Below, piece after piece: positions 47,089 through 60,325 of a stretch of DNA of 64,000 nt. Under the pieces are notes generated by a model. It searched no databases, was not told the DNA's origin, and was given only the letters and a program-made list of their open reading frames with translations. The position numbers were made by a program, and so were the translations under genes. The stretch is from Rotaria socialis (taxonomy: Eukaryota; Rotifera; Eurotatoria; Philodinida; Philodinidae). The DNA lies in NCBI GenBank assembly GCA_905331475.1, contig CAJNYU010001196.1, positions 70,620 through 134,619 on the forward strand, given 5' to 3'. The stretch's first letter is position 1, and every line of letters begins with the position of its first letter.

Positions 47089-50000
47089 AATTAGTATTCT
47101 TTTCTGTTTTATTCTGTTTCTATGTTCAGCTATGCTTTATTTTGTATGTATGCTTGCGTGCATATGCAATTATAATTGTTTACCTTTATTTCTTTATTTT
47201 TATTTAAAAACGAAGGACACTAGTTTTCCGAAAGTAATGTTTAATTAGTTATGTGAAAATAAAATTACGCGAGCTAATTGGCATTCTAACTTCTAATGAA
47301 AGATCAATTTTAGAGAAAAAATATATACATTAGCATCATTTCAAAACAAATTAGTTCTGATCAGAGGTTTTATCAAATTTTAGAAATACAAAATTTTGAT
47401 TGAAATAATATTTGTTGTTCTCGGGAAAAAATTTCATCAACAAATATGATGAATCAAATTGATATTATCAAGGGAAAACGTACAGTTTATTTGAATTATA
47501 ACTAAAATAAAGCACTTATTTGAAGCAATTTAATATTCTTAAAAGATATAGATAAAAAGATGAAAAATAAGTTGTACCGATAGCAGATACAAAATCAAAT
47601 CTATTGTGTCGATTTGGTAATGTGAAGAAAATTTTTCAGTCAGCAAGTATTTCACTGTCATTATTGATTTCATAGAATTGTGTTCATCAAATTGTACGAG
47701 AAGAGTTCTCAGTAATTAGTTACCTAGTCAAATGATAGTTTTCAAGCTTTTATTTCAGATATCCACTATTTAATAGAAATAGAAATCATTGTTAGAAACA
47801 ATAAATAAAATGTTCATATCTTGTACGCATTCACCTGTAGTTTTAGTTGAGAGTTCATCTGGTATATTTTTTGTTTTTTTACTGTATTTGATCATAAATC
47901 GAGTAGCATGTGTTTGTCATTGTTCATGGACTTCAATATGAAGTGAATTAATTATATAGTCAATGATCTATTGTTCATAGAAGAGCGATGTGAAGATACA
48001 TAGAAATTGTGCTTGGCATAGTTCGATATATATGTATATATCTTAAACTTTTTTCGTTAATGTTGCTATATTCATAGTAAATGTTCAAGGATCATCTCTT
48101 CCTTGATCTACATTCGTTTCCTAGGAGAAGAACAAATCACTTTAGAGTACTATAACGTAACAATGAAGATTAGTAACTCCACCATTAATAATGTTGACGT
48201 TGACAGTGTAATACTTTTCGTTGAAATATTTCTTATAAAAACGACTACTATCATTAATTTATCTACTAATGTTCTATACTAGTATCTAGGTCTCTAGTAG
48301 AAAATATCCATCTAAAATAAGAAAACAATTTCACTTATTTACTTGTTTATTGCAAGGTAACTTCAGTTTGTTCTACTAACAAACAATATTTTGATCAATT
48401 ACTCTATTATCGAAAAATAAATGAAACTTTTGACCATACACTCATGATGGATAGGGCACTTTGAATACTAGTATTTTAACACTATAAAAAAGCTAATGTT
48501 GGTAAAAAGCAATCAAACTAGAAAAAAGTATCATTCAATACAAAATATAGCGTTTATGGAAGTATCATTAAGATCCATTCAGAGGAGAAGTACCATTAGT
48601 GACTACAAATAAAAACTAACTATACGATGAAAAACGATGACAGAACATATTTTGCTGATGCTAAACATTGAATACTGAGATAAAATTGTAGTTAAGGATA
48701 ATGATAAATTTGCGTAAATTTGTCTATGTCGAAAAAATCCATTTTTGATTGATAATTATATTTTCATTTGATTCGATATCTGAAAAGAATTTTTGAAATA
48801 TTGTGACCACAAGACAAATGAAACATTTTAAAGAATTCTATCCGGAGTATCAAGAAATGCGTTTATTTAAACTTTTTGCTCATCAATAATTGTATGATTT
48901 TTCTAGCACTAGAACTGCTCATAATTATTATGTAAATTGATCATTTTTAAAGCGATATTTAAAGATGCACATAATTATGAAGTTAAACTAAATTTGAATT
49001 AGCTGATATCAAATCTCTAGTATTTGACTTTCAACGTTTTCATAAGTGATAAGATAGTTTCGCACTTAATGAAACCCTTATGTTACAAAAAGATAAGCTG
49101 TTTAGATTATTAATATCCGGCTATAAAACTAATACAATATTAATAGTTTAATGCAATCTTTTTCATCGATCGATCCAGCGTTAAATTTTTTTTATAGAAA
49201 AATTGTACTCGTATTCCATACTTTTAATCCATATTGTTTTCGAGTTACTTTTCATCCTAAAATAATACAGTTTATACGAATAAAAACAACTTAATCTATT
49301 GATGTTCAATTAATGGCGATTAAATTTTGAAGGCAGCAGTAGCGTTTCCAAACAGTATTTAAATATGAATACCGGAACTGAAAAAACAATGAAATAAACT
49401 AAATTCAGAAAAAAACTTAATAACGAAAATAAACAAGTCAGTTAATGAATTATTCAAATGACGTAGACAAAAATTTATATTTAGCTCAATACAACAAGCA
49501 TATCATTAATTCGAATTATTTCTTTGAATATACATTATTTTTTGGTCTAAAATAATTTTTTGTAAAACATCTACTTGCATTAAGTTAATGAATTTTGAGA
49601 GAACTCAACGAAAAGATGTACAAAGTACTATTATTTTACTCACTAAAATAATAGCCAGAAGGAACAAGAAATATTATTTTATGAAGTTGAGTGTACAATA
49701 CAATAACTATATCTAACTGATCCATGTGAGATTTATAATCGCTCGAACAAATGAAAACTTAACTAAACAGCGATATATATTTTAAACAATACGAAGTAAT
49801 GGGATATTGTAGATCTTTCTTTTCAGTTCTTCCAAAATCAATTAAATTAATGGAAATATTGTAGACAAAGAAATCATGTAACTTTGGAAAAAGATTGAAA
49901 TTTTTATAGCACATCGCTGTTTGAAGAAACGCCGACTAGTTATTATTACAAATGCGTCATCATTTTCTTCGTAGACGACAATAGTTCTAAAATAAACAAA

Positions 50001-51231
50001 GCTGCACATCTTTTTAGTATGTTCAGTATTTCGCTGAACGATAGTTCTAATTATTTCTCCTAATTTGTTTTACAGACATATTTTCATTTTCTAATTTTCG
50101 AAAACCACCGTTAGATTTATCTCCATACCTGTAAGGTTTTAAACTGAATCGGCTATGTAAATTTTATTTTTAATTTCAATCAACAACACTTTTTGATCTG
50201 AAATAAATAGATTTTTAATGGGCAAAATCCTTAGATAATGTCAGACTCATTATAAATACAATAGTAATTATTCTTATATCGAAAATTAACACTAATCTAT
50301 GAAAATACTGAGTATTATATTCATTGAATAGATAGATTCATTTACTATGTTAATTTTATCAGTAGAATTTCTTTCGAATTCGTTTGATCTAATTGCTAAA
50401 ATCCTATTGAATTCTATTACTCATAATCAGTATTATTACAAACTTATATTATATTAACATGAAAATAGATCAGAAACTTTACCAGATAAATATTTATTCA
50501 AACCTTGTATATTAGTTAACTTTTAACAAGAATGAAAACAGCAAATCATTCAGATATATAGTACACCGATGTGAATTTCCAGTAAAGTTACACTTGAAAT
50601 TGAACGATTTCATTGTCATACAGCTATACTCCTTTTGTTTTTAATAAGATCACTATAGTAAAATTGATCAACAAAACTGAAGTAAAAAATGATGCTAAAG
50701 ATATGCACTTTTACATTAGAAAAAAGAATTAGTTCTTCTTATTCAATTTAAAGATAATAATAAATGAATAAAATAATATTATAGCTATTTACTTTTTCTT
50801 TGATGCAATAGAATGACTCAAGCACTTCGTCTTAATAATTTTATGATAAATTAGCTTTCTATTTGACTTATACTGAAAAAAAGAATTTTTCTAAGGAACC
50901 ATAATGACAAATTGAATATTTAACAATGATGTGTTATATTTAATAAGTCAAAATATAATTAAAATTAATTGATAAACGACGAATAAGCAAAGTTCTTTGT
51001 CTTTTTAATGTTTGTAATGTTAAACAATTAATAGACATTTTCCTTAAAATATTAAAAAAATTTAAGTCCAGCTTGAGAAAAATGTTCGTTGTGAATATTT
51101 TTTTCATTTTAAAGGAAAAAAATTAAATTATTTGTAAATTCGAAAGGGTAGTTTTTCAGTACAGCTAAATATATAACCGCCATGCATGGCACGTTTTGAA
51201 TAAGAATGGATTTCTTTCTTCTTTTCAACAA
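47089..51231. other. 4-kb intergenic region, nothing recognised
   Basis: Very AT-rich, without open frames of note, inverted repeats or tandem arrays that I could detect by eye. It separates the PDE 3' end from the tRNA gene. Confidence 0.5.
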
Positions 51232-51321
51232 GCCCCCGTAGCTCAGTTGGACCAGAGCGCCGTACTTATACACAGTATCGGAGCAATGCGGATGTCGTGA
51301 GTTCGAGCCTCACCGGGGGCA
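51232..51321 (+). tRNA. tRNA-Ile (anticodon UAU) with a 15-nt intron
   Basis: The cloverleaf folds cleanly: acceptor GCCCCCG/CGGGGGC with discriminator A, D stem GCTC/GAGC, anticodon stem CCGTA/TGCGG, T stem GTGAG/CTCAC with loop TTCGAGC. The anticodon TAT is at 51267-51269. A 15-nt intron (51271-51285) follows position 37, the canonical place, and tRNA-Ile(UAU) genes of animals commonly contain an intron. Box A (TAGCTCAGTTGG) and box B (GAGTTCGAGCC) are present, and a T run follows at 51328-51332. Identity is firm; CCA is not encoded, as expected in eukaryotes. Confidence 0.95.
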
Positions 51322-51325
51322 TCTA

Positions 51326-51333
51326 CTCTTTTT
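51326..51333 (+). terminator. Pol III terminator of the tRNA gene
   Basis: A run of five T bases starts 7 nt after the tRNA 3' end. Confidence 0.75.
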
Positions 51334-53526
51334 CTTTTTATTCTGCTTGTTCGACGTTTTCATTCTTTTATTTCAGTTATATAAGCTCTTTTGCCGAAGT
51401 CTGCGTTTCATCGAATAGAAATGATTGTGGTCTAAGCTGTATGTCATATAAGATTTTATTCATTTTTTTATGAAGATTTGAATCAGGAAAACGATGAGAC
51501 TAGAAGACGTTTTGCAGTTCATATTTTATGTAACCGAAGTCTATTGCAACGTGATAAGAAAACTGTCTTATACAATCATGAGATGTAGATAAAGGTGGGA
51601 TTTAATTATAAGTGTAATTGCAATATCGATATCGACAAATGCTAATGGTGCATTTAAATGAACTAAAAATTATCTGCTAATGAAATATTAATATTCACTT
51701 TCATTGAAAAATTTTAAGAAAAATATTTTTCGAAATTTTGATTGCAACTAAGCCAATAAGATTGACCTGGTAAATAATAGATACTAGCAACAATTTTAGA
51801 GCAATGTTTAGATTAAGATGATAATCTAATAGGTCCTAACATGATTTCATTCAACATGAAGAGTAACAACATTTGAACTTTTATATATTTAAATAATATT
51901 GAACATTGAAACAGTTCGAAAAAACATGAACAGAAAAATTGCTATTAAAATCGCTTTTACAAATGAAAATGGTGCACAATAATACGAAATTGCATTTGTA
52001 ATTCTTCTAATAAATTCTAACAATATTTAATAATAATTGACTTAACCTCATACTTTCTCTGACTAACAAAATGGATTCGCTTTGTTTAAACGATCGATTT
52101 TATTTTTTAGAAAAACAAAACACATCAAGATATATTCTTGTAAGAACATATCATGTATGATTGACCGTATTGGTAATCGTTCTACGACTGCCGAATATAC
52201 TTCAAGCATTGGACACGATCTTTACATCAGAATTGTTTAGTATTATAAACTTATTCAACTACTTTATCAATCGATTATTGTCTAAGTCAGACCATTAAAA
52301 CAATTCGAAATCGATGTACTCCTCTAAACTCACAACTATAACTGATTCTGGTGTTTCAAAACATTTTTGTGATTTTGTTTAAAGTCTCGTTATCTAGTGT
52401 ATTTGGCTTTTGAGTTGATCCACTAGCGTAATTTACTATCAGTATGTAACATTAAATGAAGACTTTCTATTAGTTTTCATTCTTTTCCTTCTTACAAACA
52501 CGTACTCTTGACAGAATTTGTTTTGTTGCTTGAGATGATTCGTATTCCGAAAAGACTTGTAGTGATCTTATAAAACTTTGCTGTAATATATTTATATAAA
52601 CTAATGCTAAATAATTAAAATAGAATATGATCTGCAGCACGAGTCTAACTTGACATGCTTTTGCATAGTATTCGTGTGGATAGTAGTGACTTAACAGAGT
52701 ATGGTAATCTCATCGATGGAATCTTTGGAAAATTCGATGATAGCGTGTCTTTATTCGTATAACTAAAATCTACTGTTCAAGAAAACATTTCTTGAAAAAC
52801 ATCCTGTTTCTTCATCTTTATGCATAATAAGCAAGTATTTCTGTGATAAGCCATGTCGATCTAGTATTTTATTATAATAATCACGTATAAACAATTCAAA
52901 AAATCTGTATATTTCATAGAAAGAAAAGACAAAAACAATGAAAAGTATGTTGATATCGCTTTTCTGAAGATTTACATGGAGAATTATTTAACTCAATATA
53001 AATGAATGCAATAATATTATGATAATGATCATCTACATCATCATTGTCAAGAATAGCAAACTGTTGTTCTTGTTTCCATGGAATGATCTAACTCGATAAC
53101 TAATTGAGATATTGTCGTATATAATTTGCTTAACATTTTCGACAACGATAATTTGATGCATTTAAAACATTCAATGAATAATCGTGACAAAGCAACATGT
53201 CTAATATATCAAATAAGTTGTGGTGATAAATAGATATTCTATATATGATGATCATCAACAAACAGCAAAAAATTAAAAGAAGACAATGAGTACATTTACC
53301 TTTGAGTGAAAAATAGATCTGTTCGGAGTGGGATCATTGGATTTTTCAAAAACGAATAATACTAGCATTCAATAGAGTTTCGCAAATTACTGAAGAGATT
53401 AATAATTTAGATAGACACGGTGAAAATGTATTCATCATATTGAATAATCTATCATATATTACATATATTCAAAAATATAACTGACAAGAATTATAGACAA
53501 AAAAAATGAAGCAATAGAAAACAAGT
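51334..53526. other. 2.2-kb intergenic region, nothing recognised
   Basis: AT-rich DNA between the tRNA gene and the 3' end of the minus-strand unknown gene. No supported frames, no clear repeats. Confidence 0.5.
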
Positions 53527-54206
53527 CTATTGGCATATAGAACCTCGTCCACATCCAAATCCGAAGGATATATCTAGAAAATATCAATTTAAAAAGATTC
53601 TATTGATTTAAGTAATCAGAATAGAACTCACTTTTATTAGTTATCGATGTTGTCGATGATGTTGCATTAGCAGTGATCCTTATTGAATTCTTTTCATCAT
53701 CTTTTATTTCTTTTGCTTTTGATAAATCCATTTGTAATGGATTAATATCCATTCGATATCCACGACCAATTCCAAGTCCTGCATGTTGATTATTCTTTCT
53801 CGTGTCTAATGCACCAAGTCGCTGTGAAAAACAAGAAAGTCTCGATGAAATCGATGCGGCTGATGAAAGATGAAGAGGAGATGCTACACGTTCATCATCA
53901 AATGAATTATTTAATGATTCTATTAATGATCGAGGACGTTCGATTGAAATATAATTACTATAGCAAGTAGTTAATAAATCAGATATCATTTCAGCTCCTT
54001 TAATTAAAAATAATACGTTTTACATTCTATTTGTTTCTATTTAGTTTCATACTTTCTTCGTCAATAAATGTAATTTCAATCGAACATCGATCATCGGAAA
54101 AGTTCTTCTTTGTAATAAAGATTTCATTGGTATCAAACCATGAATTAATTAATTTTTCTGTTAATTGATTTCCATTAATTGATTTTAAAATCAATGTTTC
54201 GCTCAT
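53527..54206 (-). CDS. Unrecognised 188-aa protein with GxGxGRG motifs
   Basis: Exons 54206-54053, 53997-53632 and 53573-53527 join in phase to 188 aa. The N-terminal ~55 residues (METs then LILKSINGNQLTEKLINSW, DRCSIEITFIDEE) look like a small alpha/beta domain of unknown type. The middle is Ser/Arg-rich. A GLGIGRGYRM segment at about residue 120 and a final FGFGCGRGSICQ repeat the same GxGxGRG pattern. That repetition is the reason I prefer the third exon over reading through the strong GTGAGT donor to an in-frame stop (the read-through would end SEFYSDYLNQ). Function unknown. It lies just downstream of the EF-hand gene on the same strand, 193 bp apart. Confidence 0.65.
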
Positions 54207-54399
54207 TTTTATTTCAATTTTTAACAGAAAAAAAAAGAAAATCTTCTTTTCATTTTACTCGAACCATTTTCTAGATTAAAAACCTCCTTAATTTTGCAAA
54301 GATGTCGTTACTTAATGTATAAAACATTTTTTAAACAAGTTAACTATGAGCAATTTAAAACAAGAAAGAGAAGCGATAAAAAAAGCGCATCTGCGGCTG

Positions 54400-55000
54400 C
54401 TATTGATTCATCATCAGGATGACAAATCGATTAAAATCAAGTCCAGTACTATTATTTCCTTGAATTAATAATTCTTTAACAACGAGTTCATATTGCTCAT
54501 CGTCAAGTTGATTAAAAAACGAAGTTTCATATCGAAGTTTATCCATATCTTGTCGTGTTATTATTCCATCGTGATCTCGATCAAAAGCATCAAATGTTTT
54601 ACGTAATTCTTCATTTAATTCTGACGAGCCAACATAACGAAGCATTAGCGTTGAATATTGATCAACTGTTAATTCAGCTTCCTCGACATGATCATCTGTT
54701 TGTTCAAGAATAGTTGTACGAATTAAAGTTGATGCTTCATCGGGGTGTAAATCTATACCTATTTTTTTTAAACAGAAATCATGAATCTGTTAAAAAAGAA
54801 TGTTTCTTTTGTATCTTTTTACCGACAGATTTGGCAATATTACAAAAGTCATCTTCGTTAATTAAACGATCCTGATCTCGATCAAGTAGAAAGAAAGCTT
54901 CTTCAACTGCTCGAATGAACTGCCAGCTACCAGTTGTTGTATTATTATTATTATTAGTAGTAGTAGTAGTAGTAGTAGTAGTAATGTTATTGTTTGGCAT
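54400..55000 (-). CDS. Calmodulin/centrin-like EF-hand protein
   Basis: Two exons, 55000-54823 and 54758-54400, give 178 aa. The N-terminus carries a Thr/Asn run coded by ACT/AAT repeats. EF-hand 1 (about residues 35-65) has the loop DRDQDRLINEDD with Ca2+ ligands at positions 1, 3 and 5 and Asp at 12 but Arg instead of Gly at 6. EF-hand 2 is degenerate. EF-hand 3 (DRDHDGIITRQD) is canonical apart from Asp at position 12, and EF-hand 4 (NNSTGLDFNRF) is degenerate. So two sites probably bind Ca2+, and Asp instead of Glu at position 12 can shift preference towards Mg2+. The family is clear; a precise ortholog is not. Confidence 0.85.
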
Positions 55001-56361
55001 AGTTACATCTATTTTTCCATACGCTTACCTGGAAAAATCAATCACTCAAAAAAAAATATAAATAAAATGAAATGGTAAAATCCATTATGGGTATGAGCAT
55101 GTGGTTTGCGTTATAAAATGGAAAGAAAAAGAACAACGAGAAAAAGTATTCATCGACGTAAAACTCAACACAAAGAACGAACATAAAAAGTTACTGAGTT
55201 TAGTCTATTTAAAAATCTATCACTGTCTATTTATATAATTACTTACTTCAGTGAATTTTCAACAATCAAGTTGAATGATAACTAAGATGACTTTTTTCAA
55301 AAAAAACAACAAAGAGTCTTTTTGATAGTAATGAATATTGTAAGAAAAATGAATGCTAAATTCACATATAACAACATATCATAGGTGAATCTTTTTCTCT
55401 TGTACTGTATAATCAAAGAAAAAAGAAATAACGCAAATAATGATAAAGAAAAGCATACCTAATCATTAAAAATAAATAGCACGCAAGGTTCTTTTTTATG
55501 ATAGGAATATGTCCTTCACAATATTTACGCAGGTAAAAGGTAAGTAAATCGAAAGTTTTTATCCTTAGTTATCTATCGGTTGTCATCAAAGCATTCACAG
55601 TGATAAAAAGTATAAAATTTTATTCAAGAAATATTTTAATGCATAATCAAAAATATCTTGTTTGTTTTAATTTTTGTCTATTTTCATAACAAGTATTTGT
55701 TGATGATTAAAACCACAATATAGTTTTATAACTTTTTCAGGAGAGGCACTAAAAATGTGTATCAACCTCAAATATGACTTCACATATTTTATATCGTATT
55801 TGTAATATAATGCATTCTAGTAGATTGATTCACGTTTATCCATTCAATTCTATTTATTTTCCTTATGAAATTCAATATTTATGGTTTTTCATTGTAGATA
55901 GCAGTAACTGTATGTGCATATGTCGCTTAAATTTCTCGAACGATTTAACCTTGATTAAACTACTTTGATCCAATCTTATATTTGTCTTTGATTTCTTGTC
56001 GTATATTTTAACACTGTTTGAATCAAGCAATAATTGACAAGGGAATGCATCTGAATATTGAATTTGATTTTTAGTTTTACACGTAAAATAAAGTCTTGAT
56101 CACGTAGACTACAATTTAATGAAAACAGTGATAAAATTTTATCTTTTTACCTCTATCATACATGATAGTTATCTATACATTGAATTTGTTTGCTCTGTAC
56201 AAATATAGAGAAATGAAAAAAGTGCCGCCTAAAAAAGGACTCTTCAAAAAGCGTAAGAAGTATCGGAATCGTTGTAAAAATCCAGTTCATTGCTATTCTC
56301 AGTTAAAAAAGCAACATGATGGACGCTGAGTAATATTAATACGATGTGAGAAAATATCAAG

Positions 56362-56739
56362 GGGGAACAAACTGATTTCTTGATTTCTAGTGATTTCTAT
56401 GACTGGAAATCAGTTTTGATATGATCATTGCAAACCAGCAGAAATCGTTGGAAACGTTCAGAATTGTTGAAAAATTATGAGAAATCAGTAGAAATCAACA
56501 GTGGTCACTGAAAACATTTCACATTCTGAAAAAAAAAGGAAATTAGTAAAAATCATCAGTAATCAATAGAAATCAATATTTTCTTTCGCTATATAGTTCG
56601 AGAATTTCTGTGATTTCCATTTATTTCCATTTGTTTTCTTGTAAATTTCTAACAACTGCGTCGTTATGCACATCTTTAATGTATGATGATTTCCAGTGAT
56701 TTCTGGTGATTTCCATGCCTGTAAATCAGTTTGTTCCCC
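56362..56739. mobile_element. MITE with 17-bp terminal inverted repeats and GATTTC-rich interior
   Basis: GGGGAACAAACTGATTT at the left end is repeated in inverse orientation at the right end (AAATCAGTTTGTTCCCC, ending 56739). The interior is built from variants of GAAATCA/TGATTTC in both orientations. No target duplication is certain. A related end fragment is at about 58385-58455. Confidence 0.8.
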
Positions 56740-56740
56740 A

Positions 56741-57870
56741 TTGGTGTCGACAATAAAAGCCGTACCGATATTGAGCACTTTTCATACTGGTATGGCATAC
56801 TTGCCAAATGCATCATTTTTTAATTCCTGGGGTACCCTTCAGACATTCGTGAAATTTGTTTTTCATCTCTGATGTTCACAGATAAATAGAAAAAGATGTA
56901 TTGATCAAAAACATTGTATTTTTCTGGAGGCTTGTCTCTTCATGCGAGACATATAAACCACATTTGAAATAGCCATAAATTAGTTGTTACTGGGAGAGAC
57001 CACAAATCTATGTGAACGGTTCACTCAAATTGAGCCTGTTCGACGCAGAATCATTTACTCTACAAGAATATGCACGAAGATCTACATATAAGAATGCTCC
57101 TAGATTGATAATGGTCAAATACCGCCCCCAATCGGCCCAATGCTGTAAACAGTGATTCCTTGAACTGATAAAACCCATGGCTGCATGAGTGAATCAAAAC
57201 GATTTTCACTCAAAGCTGATAACTCGGCAAGTTCTTTCTAACGGGCGTTTCGTTGACACTTCTCAAACAATTCTTACATGCTTCAATGAAAGATAATCGA
57301 TAAAAAATGAGTTTGGTTTAAACGATCACAAAACACTCCGATAAACTGCTAAGAATGATCTGTACAAAAAGAGCTCATCGATTTATCTATTGTAAGTGAA
57401 AACCACATTGTTTTCTTCTCGTTTTCTGTTACACCGTAAGCTCACTGTTTATAGTATTGAACCCAATGGGAGCGGTGTTTGACCATTATCAACCGATGAG
57501 CATTCTTATATGTAGGTCTTCATGCATATTCTGATAGAGTCAACGATTCTACGTCGAACAGGTTCAATTTAAATGAATCTTTCACATAGATTTGTGGTCT
57601 TTTCCACTAACAGATTTTGGGCCTTCCAAAAGTGGTTCATATGTCTCTTATAAAGAGACAAACCTTCAACAGCACATAATGCTTGAGATCAATACATTTC
57701 ATTCTATGTATTTATGAACAACAGTAATGGTAAAAAAACAAAAACTTTTTCACGGGTGTCTGAAGATACTCCAGAAACGTAAAAATGATACTTTTGCAAA
57801 GTATACCTTACGAATATAAAGTCTCCGGCTTGATACGGCTTTTATTATCGACACTAATTGTAGCTTTATT
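56741..57870. mobile_element. Large inverted-repeat element with >400-bp arms
   Basis: The left arm (about 56741-57190) and right arm (about 57430-57870, inverted) align throughout. Shared words include GACCACAAATCTATGTGAA, CCTGTTCGACG, CTACATATAAGAATGCTC and TTGATAATGGTCAAA, at roughly 75-80% identity by eye. The MITE at 56362-56739 abuts the outer end of the left arm, exactly where the homology to the right arm breaks. Outward-reading short ORFs with similar N-termini lie in both arms. Confidence 0.75.
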
Positions 57871-58054
57871 TAGCATCGACGACGAATTTTCATCAAACGT
57901 CGTTATTAGCGACATTTTTTATAGATGTTGGATGTCACCTGTTGAACTTTTCTGGCTTATTACGCTAAAATTTGTTTATCATCAATACGTGCAGCATGAT
58001 AGAGATCTATATACTCTACAGCATTGTTCAATAGACCTTTTCTGTATTTCTTAA
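57785..58054 (+). CDS. Candidate 89-aa hydrophobic ORF at the edge of the inverted repeat
   Basis: An ATG-to-stop frame of 89 aa with two hydrophobic segments (LLLSTLIVALF and VELFWLITLKFVYH). Its first ~28 codons lie in the right arm. The mirror position in the left arm (minus strand from about 56812) starts MMHLASMPYQYE and later keeps the RLLLST segment, so the reading frame is partly preserved between arms. No known domain. It may be an element-encoded or captured peptide, or chance. Confidence 0.25.
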   Translation: MILLQSIPYEYKVSGLIRLLLSTLIVALFSIDDEFSSNVVISDIFYRCWMSPVELFWLITLKFVYHQYVQHDRDLYTLQHCSIDLFCIS

Positions 58055-60325
58055 AGAAAGCGTGTCCTTTGGTCAGTTATATGACAAAGAGAACGCATAA
58101 TAAGAGACATGGTACATCAAGTCCTAGATATCGAGGTTGAACGAACACTATGTAGTAGTTACTATTCAATCATGTTTCATTCATCTATAAGATTTTTCGT
58201 ACTAATTTATGATTATTTTATGAAATAACGAATATAAGGAGTTTTCAGTTGTTCTACAATTAAAACTTCTAGCGACTGACTACCGAACGAGTACTAATTT
58301 TGCGATAAATTTCATAGAAATTGAATAAGAATAAAAGAATATTGCATATTTATCTCTTATGTCTAATAATTTGAAAAAGTTGAAAAATGTTATCTAAAAT
58401 GATCTCTTGTGATTTCTGATGATGTCTAGCATTAGAAATCAGTTTTTCCCCCGTAGAAAATATTGTCAAAATGCTATCAATTTTTTAAATGTTGAATATC
58501 TCTTCATTTGTAATTCAACTAATACAATAATATCTGCAATCTAGTTTCTAAGCGCCAATACATAGAATATGTTAATATTAAATTCTGCAACTGAAAAAAT
58601 AGCGAACAAAAGATTATCTCTTTGAATGTCCAGTTGAATAATTGGGTAAAAGAACCAGCTGAATATGTGTAATCAGTGGTGATTTCCTAAATGCTACCTC
58701 ATACTTATCTGTGAGTTCCAAATTTTTGACATCACTATTTACAATGACGATTTCAATGTAGATAATACTCACATAAATGTTGCAGACAATCAGTAATGCT
58801 GACAAAATACTGTAAGATGCATATTGTTCATCATTGAAGAGTTTTGTCGAGGGGTTGAGCATTGAGTGTATGCAACAGAAAAAAGTATAAATCATTTTGT
58901 GCACGGTCTAATTTAGTAAAACTACTCCAGTCAGGAAATCCGAGATGAAATAGACACAGAATGCAAAGAAATTTTGCAAATAATAAACAATTTAGACCGA
59001 CAATATGAATGAGATTAAAAGTTTGTTTAGCAAAATAGAATTATATAGATGACTAGTTTTCAAGCATCAATAGCAATACTAAAAATAATCTTTCAATAGT
59101 AAATACGACACAATCTAGAGTTAGTGGAGGAGAGAAGAAAAAATAATTTTGGAAGTTGTTTTCCAATCGTAATTTTTTCTCAATAAATAATTGCTACTTT
59201 ACTGATTGAAATTTAGTTGATTGACAAGTAATGAATATTATATCTACCCAAAGAAATATAATTCCATTTTGTCTATAATGAATATAAAATCGCTTTGTCG
59301 TTGGTATAATAAAAATAGATATAAAATTCTATTGTCTTCTATGCAAACCTTGAAAACTATTTAGAAGTGCATGTTAATAAATAAATGATTGCTTGATCTA
59401 TTTACTAGAGAATAGGCAATGATGTTTCTAGATTTTTTTTCTATTTTGATTAATTAGATTTGTGATCAGAAATTTTCTAATCCCGTATAATACAAAACAT
59501 AACTTTTTTAAGTAAATTATTCAAATAATTTTATGAAATCTTGTAATAGGTTAACTGACGATTAATACTAAGCTACTGGCAATATTGAAAGGTCAACATC
59601 ATTCCTGTGCTCTACTTTTCTATTGATTTCAAAAGAAAATTTTCTATTGTCTTCTTATTCGTTTATGTTCACGAACAAAAAAAAACCACTGAAACGATAA
59701 TGACTATGGTATATATTTTATATATTTCTATTCATAAATCGATCTTCTAATCGGAATATTAGAAAGAATACGTTTACGTCAAATAACGTTCATAAGTCCA
59801 TTGCTTTCTTTGATTCTACTAGCTACATCCGAAAGGTTTTTAGAGTTGCTGAAAAGGTTATTTTCTATTCTACTCCACTATTACACAATGACTCAATACG
59901 AATATTGAACAAAGTTTTAATTACAGTCATCGTTTATTCATAAACAAATTCATAATTTCTCTTGAGAATCATCATTATCTAGAAAATAAACTGTATTCTC
60001 TTTAATTCAATTCTGTTTTGTTTCAATGAATTTCTTGTAAACTTTATTCTTTATAGCGTCTAACTCTTATTACCTCTATAAATAGTAAATAGTCTGAAGG
60101 TGTGCTAATATCTTGTGTTGTACCAACTAATAGTGTGATCTTTCTTTTCTTTATGTACTATTTACAGATGTATTTCTGATAAGAAAAAACAAAGAAATCC
60201 TAAAGAAAAAAAACGTGCCTAATCTTCAAAAGAAACATCATATAAACTAACTGACATCAGAGAGTATTATATATCGTTTGCAATATTTGCCCCTTGTAAA
60301 ACAATAAAAAAAAAAAGAAACAGAA

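Larger units (their letters stand above)
55001..60325. other. 5.3-kb intergenic region with a nested inverted-repeat cluster
   Basis: Holds the MITE at 56362-56739, the large inverted arms at 56741-57870 and a remnant MITE end (AAATCAG and CCCC, about 58385-58455). A 96-codon minus-strand frame at 58614-58904 opens with GTG, is hydrophobic in part, and is not supported. The rest is AT-rich without features. Confidence 0.55.

Noticed and set aside
58614..58904. 96-aa minus-strand frame with hydrophobic stretch resembling a membrane segment
   Set aside because: It opens with GTG, has no splice partners and no recognised receptor motif; one hydrophobic run is not enough.
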